Assembly (NCBI GenBank): GCA_963590415.1
Contig: CAVAPB010000021.1
Location: forward strand, 1-39,000
Source: Fimenecus sp963590415
Lineage (GTDB): Bacteria; Bacillota; Clostridia; Oscillospirales; Acutalibacteraceae
Direction of reading: 5' to 3'
Length of the DNA stretch: 39,000 bases
Position numbers and translations under genes: made by a program. Below the pieces are notes generated by a model that was not told the DNA's origin, did no database searches, and saw only the letters and a program-made list of their open reading frames with translations. Position 1 is the stretch's first letter. Each line of letters begins with the position of its first letter. Shown piece after piece: positions 32,675-39,000 of this stretch.

Positions 32675-34756
32675 ATGGAAGAAAATAACAAGTCGCTTTA
32701 TACGGACGAGCTTTTGAGAGAAAAAGAGGAAAATGAAAAACTCAAAAAAGAACTCGAGCAAAAGCAGGCGCAGATAGACAGACTTAACAAATCGCTTGTA
32801 AGATATTCGGATATGGTGAACGGTCTTGCAAACGAGATGACGACTGTCAGTGCGGCTAACGATGAGATTGTTAGCAGCTTTTATTGGCGTTTGACGGGTC
32901 CGATGAGGCGATTTACACAGGCGTTGAAAAATTTGTTCTCAAGGAACAAATCGCTGATGGCGATTTTAATTTTTCTTAAATGCTTTTTACGAAACGGATA
33001 TAAGCAGGCAATCGTAAAGTACCGTGAATTCAAGCCGATTAAGAAAAAGGTATATTCCGACCGCTTGCATACAATAACTCCGGAGTGCAGGGCGAGGGAG
33101 GAGAAATATGAATTCCCTCAAAAGATAAAGTTCAGTATTTTGGTACCGTTATACAATACACCGAAGAAATTCCTTGTTGAGATGATTCAGTCTGCGGTGG
33201 ATCAGACCTACGGTAATTGGGAGCTTTGTCTTGCGGACGGAAGCGACGACGAGCATTCGTATGTCGGCGAATATTGCCGTAAGCTTGCAGAGAGCGACAA
33301 GCGTATTGTCTATAAAAAGCTTGAAAAGAACGAAGGAATTTCGGAAAACACGAATGTTTGCATAAAAATGGCAACCGGCGATTATATCGCTCTTTTTGAC
33401 CATGACGATGTTTTGCACCCGTCGGCTCTGTTTGAGGTTATGAAGGCTGTTTGCGAGAAGGGCGCGGAGTATGTTTATACCGATGAGGCGACTTTTGCGG
33501 GTGAGAACATCAACGACATTATCACCTTCCACTTCAAGCCGGATTTTGCAATAGACAATCTTCTTGCAAACAACTATATCTGCCATTTTTCGGTGTTCAA
33601 GGCTTCTCTGCTTGAAAAGGTGGGCGGCTTCAGAAGCAAATATGACGGCAGTCAGGACCATGACCTTATACTTCGCCTTACCGATGCGGTGTCGGATCCG
33701 TCAAAGGTTGTTCATATTGCAAAGCTTCTTTATTTTTGGCGTTCACACAAGAATTCGGTTGCGATGGACATCAATTCCAAAACTTATGCTATAGAAGCCG
33801 GAAAATCAGCCGTTCATGATTTCCTTGAGAGCAAGGGCTATAACACGGTTGTTACAAGCACCCGCGCTCATCCGACGATTTACCATATCCAATACGAGAT
33901 AAAGGGCGAGCCGAAGATATCCGTTATAATTCCCAACAAGAATCATGTCGACGACCTTGTTCGCTGTGTTGAATCTGTCCTAAACCTTTCGACATATAAA
34001 AATTATGAAATTATAATTGCGGATAATCAAAGCGATGACAACAGGCTTTTTGATTACTATAAGGAGCTTTCATATCTTGATAATGTAAAGACGGTTAAGT
34101 ATGACAAGCCGTTCAATTATTCTGCCATAAACAATTATGCCGTTTCACAGGCAACGGGAGAGTATCTTTTGTTCCTGAACAATGATACAGAGGTCATCAG
34201 CCGAAATTGGCTTGAGGAAATGCTTATGTACGCTCAGCGCGATGATGTCGGAGCAGTAGGCGCAAAGCTCTATTTCGGTAATAATACAGTTCAGCACGGC
34301 GGCGTTATTCTGGGTCTCGGTGCCGACCGTATTGCAGGTCACAGCCATTATAAGGCACAGCGCAGTAATTTGGGCTATATGGGCAAAATGTGTTATGCGC
34401 AGGATGTCGGAGCTGTTACGGCGGCATGCATGATGGTGCGCCGCAGCGTTTTTGAGCAGGTAAACGGCTTTGACGAAGCACTTGCGGTTGCATACAATGA
34501 TGTTGACCTTTGTATGAAGATTAGAGAACTCGGAAAGAATATAGTTTTCAATCCGTACAGTGAGCTTTATCATTATGAATCCATAAGCAGAGGGCTTGAC
34601 ACAAAGCCTGAGAATGTTAAGCGCTTCAACAGTGAAAAGGAAATTTTCCTTGGTAAGTGGAAAACAGTTTTGGACAAGGGCGATCCGTATTACAATGTGA
34701 ATTTCTCACTTGATGAAAGCTATGTTATTGACGAGAAAAAGCTTTTAGACGAATAA
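32675..34756 (+). CDS. Tandem GT2-family glycosyltransferase with N-terminal coiled coil
   Basis: In this 693-residue protein, residues of about 10-65 form a Glu/Lys/Gln coiled coil. A basic linker follows, then two GT-A glycosyltransferase family 2 domains. The first starts at FSILVPLYNTP and has LADGSDD and the metal-binding FDHDDVLHP. The second starts at ISVIIPNKNH and has IADNQSDD and FLNNDTEVIS, then the HGG...AACMMVRR and YNDVDLCMK acceptor-site motifs. Such bifunctional GT2 proteins assemble rhamnan, O-antigen-like or other cell-wall polysaccharides at the cytosolic membrane face. The sugar cannot be predicted, and no polysaccharide locus surrounds it. Start ATG 32675 with AAGAGG; an upstream GTG at 32657 lacks a site. 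It is a single-gene unit with promoter and terminator. Confidence 0.85.
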   Translation: MEENNKSLYTDELLREKEENEKLKKELEQKQAQIDRLNKSLVRYSDMVNGLANEMTTVSAANDEIVSSFYWRLTGPMRRFTQALKNLFSRNKSLMAILIFLKCFLRNGYKQAIVKYREFKPIKKKVYSDRLHTITPECRAREEKYEFPQKIKFSILVPLYNTPKKFLVEMIQSAVDQTYGNWELCLADGSDDEHSYVGEYCRKLAESDKRIVYKKLEKNEGISENTNVCIKMATGDYIALFDHDDVLHPSALFEVMKAVCEKGAEYVYTDEATFAGENINDIITFHFKPDFAIDNLLANNYICHFSVFKASLLEKVGGFRSKYDGSQDHDLILRLTDAVSDPSKVVHIAKLLYFWRSHKNSVAMDINSKTYAIEAGKSAVHDFLESKGYNTVVTSTRAHPTIYHIQYEIKGEPKISVIIPNKNHVDDLVRCVESVLNLSTYKNYEIIIADNQSDDNRLFDYYKELSYLDNVKTVKYDKPFNYSAINNYAVSQATGEYLLFLNNDTEVISRNWLEEMLMYAQRDDVGAVGAKLYFGNNTVQHGGVILGLGADRIAGHSHYKAQRSNLGYMGKMCYAQDVGAVTAACMMVRRSVFEQVNGFDEALAVAYNDVDLCMKIRELGKNIVFNPYSELYHYESISRGLDTKPENVKRFNSEKEIFLGKWKTVLDKGDPYYNVNFSLDESYVIDEKKLLDE

Positions 34757-34773
34757 TTTAGAAATCATAACAA

Positions 34774-34807
34774 AAGCAACGGGCTGTAATTTTACAGCCC
34801 GTTGCTT
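34774..34807 (+). terminator. Terminator of the glycosyltransferase gene
   Basis: Near-perfect 15-16-bp stem AAGCAACGGGCTGTAA / TTACAGCCCGTTGCTT with a very short loop and T-rich continuation. It lies between convergent genes. Confidence 0.85.
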
Positions 34808-34852
34808 GCTTGTAAGTCGGAAGTGTTCGAATTGATACGGTATAACGGATTT

Positions 34853-35101
34853 TTACAGGTTGAGCTTCAGCAATTCATCAAAGCTTATCTCAAATATTTT
34901 TGAAAACGCAACGAGCTCAATGTCCGTAACGAACCTTTTGCCGCACTCGATCCGCTGAATGACATTTTTGTCTACATCAAGACCGATAAGCTGCAGCTTA
35001 TCCGCAAGCTCCCTTTGGGAAATGCCGCTCTCCTTGCGAATTTCGGCTATATTTTTACCGCTTATATTGTTTGTGCCGTCATAGCTTTTGTTGATAAACA
35101 C
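34853..35101 (-). CDS. XRE-family helix-turn-helix regulator
   Basis: This small DNA-binding protein (82 residues from the start chosen) has an XRE/Cro-CI HTH domain: NIAEIRKESGISQRELADKLQLIG, then a recognition helix around DKNVIQRIECGKRFVTDIEL, with a short helical tail (SFDELLKLNL). The start is uncertain. GTG 35101 has GGGAG nine bases upstream, while ATG 35110 is too close to that site and GTG 35134 has none. Two matching palindromes lie just upstream (35125-35143 and 35173-35201), so it probably represses itself and perhaps the divergent EamA transporter gene. Confidence 0.8.
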   Translation of the reverse strand: MFINKSYDGTNNISGKNIAEIRKESGISQRELADKLQLIGLDVDKNVIQRIECGKRFVTDIELVAFSKIFEISFDELLKLNL

Positions 35102-35124
35102 ATTCAACATCTCCCGCTCATATT

Positions 35125-35143
35125 TGACATTCACTATTTGTCA
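35125..35143. promoter_or_regulatory. Candidate operator 1 for the XRE regulator
   Basis: TGACA-N9-TGTCA, immediately upstream of the regulator's start region. The half-site and 9-base spacing are the same as in operator 2. Confidence 0.6.
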
Positions 35144-35172
35144 TTGTCTTCATTGTAGTACACAATTGAACG

Positions 35173-35201
35173 CGAGTTGACATTTACAGAGTGTCAACTC
35201 G
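35173..35201. promoter_or_regulatory. Candidate operator 2, perfect 10-bp palindrome
   Basis: CGAGTTGACA (35173-35182), nine-base centre, TGTCAACTCG (35192-35201). It contains the same TTGACA-N9-TGTCA core as operator 1. It lies in the divergent spacer between the XRE regulator and the EamA gene. Confidence 0.7.
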
Positions 35202-35227
35202 ATGGGGCAGGACGATTTATATCCGGC

Positions 35228-35256
35228 TTGCGTTGAACATATTATTGTGATAGAAT
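35228..35256 (+). promoter_or_regulatory. Possible promoter of the EamA gene
   Basis: TTGCGT at 35228-35233, 17-base spacer, TAGAAT at 35251-35256 with TGA upstream. Operator 2 ends 27 bases before it. Confidence 0.45.
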
Positions 35257-35303
35257 ATTTATACCGAATTACGGTAAAAACTACTTGAAAAGAAGGCTTT
35301 TCT

Positions 35304-35717
35304 ATGTGGGCTGTATTGGCCGTGCTTTCCGCAGTGTTTGCGGCGCTGACATCAATATTCGCAAAGGTCGGCATACAGGATGTCGATTCTACGCTTGCAA
35401 CTGCTGTAAGAACCGTGGTTGTCGTGCTTATGGCTTGGGTAATGGTGTTCATCACACACACGCAAAGCGGCATAACGGGAATTGACCGAAAGAGCTGGAT
35501 TTTTCTTATACTTTCGGGTCTGGCAACGGGTGCTTCGTGGCTTTGCTATTACAAGGCGCTGCAGCTCGGTGAGGTTTCAAAGGTTGTCCCTATCGACAAG
35601 CTGAGCATACTTTTTACGCTTGTTTTGGCGTTTGTTTTCCTTCACGAAAAATTTACGGTGAAATCGGCAGTCGGTACGGCTCTGATTACAATCGGCACGC
35701 TTGTTATGGCTTTATAA
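35304..35717 (+). CDS. Half-size EamA/DMT-family transporter
   Basis: This 137-residue integral membrane protein with about five hydrophobic segments is a single EamA domain. Motifs are ALTSIFAKVG near the N-terminus, WLCYYKALQLGEVSKVVPIDKLS in the middle, and FLHEKFTVKSAVGTALITIG at the end. Typical EamA transporters have two such domains (about 300 residues). Single-domain versions of about 140 residues exist and are thought to act as dimers, like small multidrug-resistance proteins. Substrate unknown; metabolite or drug efflux are both possible. It is divergent from the XRE regulator and shares its operator region. A short AAGAAGG-like site precedes the ATG. Confidence 0.82.
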   Translation: MWAVLAVLSAVFAALTSIFAKVGIQDVDSTLATAVRTVVVVLMAWVMVFITHTQSGITGIDRKSWIFLILSGLATGASWLCYYKALQLGEVSKVVPIDKLSILFTLVLAFVFLHEKFTVKSAVGTALITIGTLVMAL

Positions 35718-35750
35718 TTGTAAATAATCTGTAACAATACACGATTGTGT

Positions 35751-35779
35751 TTGAATTGTCGGAAAAATGATGTTAAAAT
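35751..35779 (+). promoter_or_regulatory. Promoter of the 35813 operon
   Basis: TTGAAT at 35751-35756, 17-base spacer, TAAAAT at 35774-35779 with TGT upstream (extended -10). Confidence 0.55.
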
Positions 35780-35812
35780 CTATCTATTATATTAGTACAG
35801 GGAGGTATATTC

Positions 35813-37264
35813 TTGGCAGATAAAAAAGACAAGGACCTTGGGGAGGTATTTCCCGAACAGAGTGATGAGGCTTTGAAGAAAGAGCTTGAAGAATTAAAGG
35901 AAACCTTTCAGCAGGAGCTTGATAAGGCTGCGGCGGAGGCTTCGACCGAAAATGCAAAGACGGAAGAACCCGATGTAAACGAAGAAGAGGAAGAGCTCAG
36001 CGAGGATATGCTTTGCGAGTGCTGCGGCGAGAACAAGAGGGGAACGAAAAACAATCCTGACTCTCCTTTTTGCCCGGATTGCGATAAGGCGTTGAGGCGC
36101 TATCCGTTTGATTTTCTCAATATCATAATTATGATTATTGTGATCGGCTTCAGCTTCTATGCCTGCTATGTGTTTGCCGGCAATGCGAATGTGTATGTTG
36201 ACGCACTTAACGCACAGAAAGCCGAAAAGGGAAATATGCTCTATACGGCAAATTCGGATTATTCAACGCTCCTTGAAACAATGAACGATAAGAGTATCAG
36301 AGGTGAGATGGTCTATAAGCGTGCAATCCTCAACCTCTCAAAAATCGGCGGCTATCAGGATATGGAGGAATATACCGAAAGCTTCAAGACTTGGGAATTG
36401 AGCCTTCCGCATTTCAAATCGGTGGCTAATGCCTTTGAGGAAAAAAACGCCTTTGAAAGAACGAGAGATACTTGTTATGAGATAATATATTCAAATATTC
36501 CCGAGGATGCGATGGAACCGTCTGAGGTGCCGTATGACACGATCATCACACAGCTTGAGGCACTTGAAAGTCAAAGCCTTGAACCGGTGACATACAGCGA
36601 AGAGGATGTGTCGGACGGACTTGTTACCACAACCGCGGCTTATTCCATCGAGGCTGACGCCTACAGCAAGGCTATGATTTCGTACTTCAAGTTTTACACT
36701 GCCGCAATAAGCGAGCAGCCTGCCGAAACGCAGATTGGCTTCCTTGAAGAGATAAAGAACGATTATCCCGAAATGACATGGCTTTACGGACCTATGCTCG
36801 GCGATCTCTATGTAAAAGCACAAAAGGATGTTACTGATTACTGTGCGTTCTTAAAGGAGGTCAATGCCGAGGACTCATATGCCGATGTTGCTATGGCAAC
36901 CTCGTTGCGTATTCAGGGAAATTATGAGGACAGCCTCCTGCTCTGTAAGCAAAAGGTTTCCGAAAATGATGATTATACATTTGAATATTACAGACAGTCG
37001 GCTCTTTCGTGCCTTGCGCTCGGGGAATACGATACGGCGTGTACGGCGGCGAAATCTGCGTATGACGAGTACAATTATTCTATTCAGGTGCTTGATACGC
37101 TTGCTCTTTGCTATGCGGCGGCAGGCAACGAGGATGGCTACAGCGAGGTCGAGCAGATTTTTGCTCAGAGCGGTATGACCGTCAGCGACGAAGTCAAGGA
37201 TTATAAGGACGGAAAGATCACCCTTGACAATATTATCAAGGAAGGAGATTTTGACGTAGAATGA
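35813..37264 (+). CDS. Zinc-ribbon, single-TM protein with extracytoplasmic helical repeats
   Basis: This 483-residue protein starts at TTG with GGGAGG seven bases upstream. Layout: acidic coiled-coil region (1-65); a Cys4 zinc-ribbon-like motif with C68-x2-C71 and C87-x2-C90; one membrane span (about 101-122); and an all-helical region of about 350 residues with TPR-like pairs (for example SALSCLALGEYDTACTAAKSAYDEY and VLDTLALCYAAAGNEDGY near the C-terminus). By topology the TPR-like part lies outside the cell. TPR regions bind peptides or proteins. The exact family is not recognised. The stop overlaps the next start (ATGA), so the two products are probably made together and may interact. 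Confidence 0.65.
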   Translation: MADKKDKDLGEVFPEQSDEALKKELEELKETFQQELDKAAAEASTENAKTEEPDVNEEEEELSEDMLCECCGENKRGTKNNPDSPFCPDCDKALRRYPFDFLNIIIMIIVIGFSFYACYVFAGNANVYVDALNAQKAEKGNMLYTANSDYSTLLETMNDKSIRGEMVYKRAILNLSKIGGYQDMEEYTESFKTWELSLPHFKSVANAFEEKNAFERTRDTCYEIIYSNIPEDAMEPSEVPYDTIITQLEALESQSLEPVTYSEEDVSDGLVTTTAAYSIEADAYSKAMISYFKFYTAAISEQPAETQIGFLEEIKNDYPEMTWLYGPMLGDLYVKAQKDVTDYCAFLKEVNAEDSYADVAMATSLRIQGNYEDSLLLCKQKVSENDDYTFEYYRQSALSCLALGEYDTACTAAKSAYDEYNYSIQVLDTLALCYAAAGNEDGYSEVEQIFAQSGMTVSDEVKDYKDGKITLDNIIKEGDFDVE

Positions 37265-37836
37265 CAACCATATATATAATAGTAAAATATCTTACCTTCG
37301 TCGGCGCATATATGAAGGCGTTTTTCGAGCACCTTACCTGTCGCGTGTACGAGGTGCTTATTGAGGACGGACGCTATCTTACCGCAACCGAGCTTTGCGG
37401 TCATGTAGAGCATGAGATAATCAAAAAAAGGAGCGTCAGCTTCGGTGTTTGCTTCTTTCCGTTCTTTTTCAACCTTTTGTTGGGAATAATATTTGTATCT
37501 GTCGGCTCAATGAATATATATTTCCTTGGCGAATTCTTTACCTATAATAAGGGAATAGTGCACATTGTTAACTTTGTGTTCCTTTGGCTCGGAATTTCGA
37601 TGCTTACAAACCTTTTTCCGCAGATTGAGGACGCCTTGACTCTTCGTGAGCTCATTTACGGCAAAAATACGAATATAGTGCTGAAAATTCTTGCCTCTCC
37701 GATTTTTGCAATTCTCTATTGCGGAGCGTTTCTTGAGAAATGGGGAATAACCTTCCTTACATCTATCGCGTTTTCTCTTGCGGTACCGTCGATTTATGCG
37801 ACATTTTTACCGTCGCTGATAAGCGCTATACAGTAA
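37261..37836 (+). CDS. Hypothetical multi-TM membrane protein
   Basis: This 191-residue protein, family not recognised, starts within the stop of the preceding gene (ATGA overlap). A soluble, His/Glu-containing N-terminal part (TCRVYEVLIEDGRYLTATELCGHVEHE) is followed by four hydrophobic stretches at about 58-82, 98-120, 140-158 and 160-188. The segment PQIEDALTLRELIYG recalls a cytosolic loop of DUF3267 or M50-like integral proteins, but no HExxH motif is present (the closest is HVEHE). The tight coupling suggests that it is the membrane partner of the zinc-ribbon/TPR protein. Confidence 0.6.
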   Translation: MTTIYIIVKYLTFVGAYMKAFFEHLTCRVYEVLIEDGRYLTATELCGHVEHEIIKKRSVSFGVCFFPFFFNLLLGIIFVSVGSMNIYFLGEFFTYNKGIVHIVNFVFLWLGISMLTNLFPQIEDALTLRELIYGKNTNIVLKILASPIFAILYCGAFLEKWGITFLTSIAFSLAVPSIYATFLPSLISAIQ

Positions 37837-37841
37837 AAGTA

Positions 37842-37873
37842 AAATCCGAAGCGGTTGAGTCAGCTTCGGATTT
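37842..37873. terminator. Bidirectional terminator between convergent genes
   Basis: Perfect 11-bp stem AAATCCGAAGC / GCTTCGGATTT with a 10-base loop, serving the plus-strand operon and the minus-strand hydrolase. Confidence 0.8.
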
Positions 37874-37897
37874 ATCATATTGAGACTGTACGACAGC

Positions 37898-38608
37898 CTA
37901 TTTGCAGAAAACATGGCTACCTATCGTTACGATTACAGGGCGTGAGCGTATCCATTGGTTTGATGTCTTGGCAGGATTATAATAGTATATCGCACCGCCC
38001 GAGGGGTCCCATCCGTTGATGGCGTCTCGGGCGGCTTTTTTTGCGGTGTCGGTGGGTTCAACCTTCCAGTTGCTGTCCGTTACGCAGGAAAAGGCACCTG
38101 ACTGATAGACTACGCCGGAGATGCTGTCTGGAAAAGATGAGTGCCCGACCCTGTTCAGGACAACGGCGCCGACGGCAACCTGACCCGTGTAGCTTTCGCC
38201 TCTCGCCTCGGCTGCAATTACCTTTGCAAGCAAATAGACATCATTGCTTGTGTATTTTCCCGAGGAAGACGAAGAACTGCTTGAAATACCCATTGCGGCA
38301 AGCGTGTTTTTGCCGGCGATACCGTCTGCGGTCAACCCGTTCTTCCGCTGGAAATATTTTACGGCGCTTTGCGTCTGAGTGCCGTATATGCCGTCAACAC
38401 TTCCCGAATAATAGCCCCAGTTCTTGAGGCGCTGCTGAATTTTGCGCACCTCCTCGCCCCGTGAGCCGAGACGGGAGAGAACCTCGGAGGATTCTCCATG
38501 CTTATTATAATAATTTTGTGCAAAGGCTACCGAACCCAATGCGATGACAACTGCAAGCAAAACACAAAGTAACTTGAATTGCTTGTTGAAATTGAAAAGA
38601 TTTTTCAT
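37898..38608 (-). CDS. sleB: SleB-like spore cortex-lytic / cell-wall hydrolase
   Basis: This 236-residue secreted protein has a signal peptide (1-30, ending SVAFAQ), a peptidoglycan-binding domain (about 45-108; GEEVRKIQQRLKNWGYYSG...DGIYGTQTQSAVKYFQ), a Ser-rich linker (109-117) and a Hydrolase_2/SleB catalytic domain (about 122-236). The catalytic-type Glu134 lies in AAEARGE, followed by QVAVGAVVLNRV. SleB is a lytic transglycosylase of the spore cortex, acting in germination; vegetative CwlJ/SleB-like homologues exist. The PG-binding plus catalytic layout matches true SleB and supports a spore-forming host. AGGAG lies before the ATG. The upstream sequence has no clear sigma-A promoter; a GATACAAAT word might belong to a sporulation sigma, which is weak. 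Confidence 0.83.
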   Translation of the reverse strand: MKNLFNFNKQFKLLCVLLAVVIALGSVAFAQNYYNKHGESSEVLSRLGSRGEEVRKIQQRLKNWGYYSGSVDGIYGTQTQSAVKYFQRKNGLTADGIAGKNTLAAMGISSSSSSSSGKYTSNDVYLLAKVIAAEARGESYTGQVAVGAVVLNRVGHSSFPDSISGVVYQSGAFSCVTDSNWKVEPTDTAKKAARDAINGWDPSGGAIYYYNPAKTSNQWIRSRPVIVTIGSHVFCK

Positions 38609-38786
38609 AAGATTGCTCCTGTTAATTATTTGTATCTATTGTTTTACATATATCGGATTTTATACTTTTTCGTTGACGAGGGTGATATCAGCGCACAGAA
38701 ATTGTGCACAGAAAACAGCTTGACCACAAGATGTGCAGGGAGAATTAAAAAGTTGAAAAAAATTACAAAAAAATCGGAAATAAGTG

Positions 38787-38815
38787 TTGACAACAGGCTT
38801 GCGCTGTGATATTAT
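38787..38815 (+). promoter_or_regulatory. Tandem promoter P1, probable rRNA operon promoter
   Basis: TTGACA at 38787-38792, 17-base spacer, TATTAT at 38810-38815 with TGA upstream. No coding frame follows it before the window end. Confidence 0.7.
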
Positions 38816-38890
38816 ATCAAAGCTGTCCGAAAGACATCGGGTAACGAAAACAAAAGTCAAAAAGGAATTTGGAAAAACGAAAAATTCTTC

Positions 38891-38919
38891 TTGACAATGA
38901 GTTTTGAAAGTGCTATAAT
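38891..38919 (+). promoter_or_regulatory. Tandem promoter P2, perfect consensus
   Basis: TTGACA at 38891-38896, 17-base spacer, TATAAT at 38914-38919 with TGC upstream (extended -10). It lies 104 bases after P1 in the same orientation. Confidence 0.85.
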
Positions 38920-38925
38920 GTGCTT

Positions 38926-39000
38926 CCACTCGAAAATCTTCGGTGGCACCGGACCTTGAAAATTAAACAACGACTTAAGAAAAAGGAAACCCTGAAATTC
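38926..39000 (+). other. Leader resembling the 5' region of an rRNA operon
   Basis: After P2 there is no open reading frame or ribosome-binding site. The words ACCTTGAAAATTAAACAACG (38954-38973) resemble the CTTGAAAA-x-T-x-AACA element commonly found just before 16S genes and in 16S-23S spacers of Firmicutes. With the tandem promoters this points to a 16S rRNA gene starting right after the window. The rRNA itself is not in view. Confidence 0.55.

Noticed and set aside
34853..35717. Toxin-antitoxin module (small XRE gene with small neighbour)
   Set aside because: The neighbour is a divergent EamA membrane transporter, not a toxin, and the genes are not co-oriented.

Overview
This window looks like a chromosomal segment of a spore-forming Clostridia species, most likely a gut Ruminococcaceae/Oscillospiraceae member. 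The indications are sigma-A promoters of TTGACA/TATAAT type, strong Shine-Dalgarno sites, frequent TTG starts, a SleB-type spore cortex-lytic hydrolase, SLH and BspA-type leucine-rich-repeat surface proteins, a DUF6472-like small protein, and a GluRS/GlnRS pair. The species is not identified. No prophage, CRISPR array, transposase or tRNA gene was seen.

Layout: 1-555 is a repeat-rich spacer ending in a consensus promoter. 0.55-4.65 kb holds two secreted or anchored proteins (an LRR/SLH protein and a C39-type cysteine peptidase) separated by repeat modules. 4.7-8.15 kb (minus strand) holds a small Cys-rich protein, a UGM-like flavoprotein, a cyclase-family hydrolase and a protein that looks like a degenerate PRK06851-type ATPase. 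8.3-14.85 kb (plus) is housekeeping: class II fructose-bisphosphate aldolase, MurA, GluRS, GlnRS and a four-TM protein. 15.0-16.15 kb is a tandem pair of paralogous two-TM proteins. 16.15-17.1 kb is a dense patch of non-coding repeats containing a MITE-like element between two identical 149-bp direct repeats.

17.1-22.0 kb (minus) is the most intriguing block. It is an apparent operon of a tandem-SCP2 protein, a class III (HemL-like) aminotransferase, both halves of a split transketolase and a second tandem-SCP2 protein. Divergent from it are an SDR reductase and a large membrane protein. They are followed by a second HemL-like class III PLP enzyme behind a very strong promoter and a two-domain class II aldolase whose second domain has lost its metal site. 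I recognise no described pathway with this set. The combination of C2 transfer, transamination, aldol or retro-aldol chemistry and SCP2 carriers suggests an uncharacterised metabolic route.

28.0-32.6 kb holds an RlmB-like 23S rRNA methyltransferase, a large membrane protein with P-type-ATPase architecture but no working phosphorylation motif, and an MgtC/SapB protein. 32.7-37.8 kb holds a tandem GT2 glycosyltransferase, an XRE regulator with two matching palindromic operators, a half-size EamA transporter, a zinc-ribbon/TM/helical-repeat protein and a membrane protein. 37.9-38.6 kb (minus) is the SleB-like hydrolase. The right edge carries two near-perfect tandem promoters and a leader resembling an rRNA operon 5' region, so a 16S rRNA gene probably starts just beyond the window.
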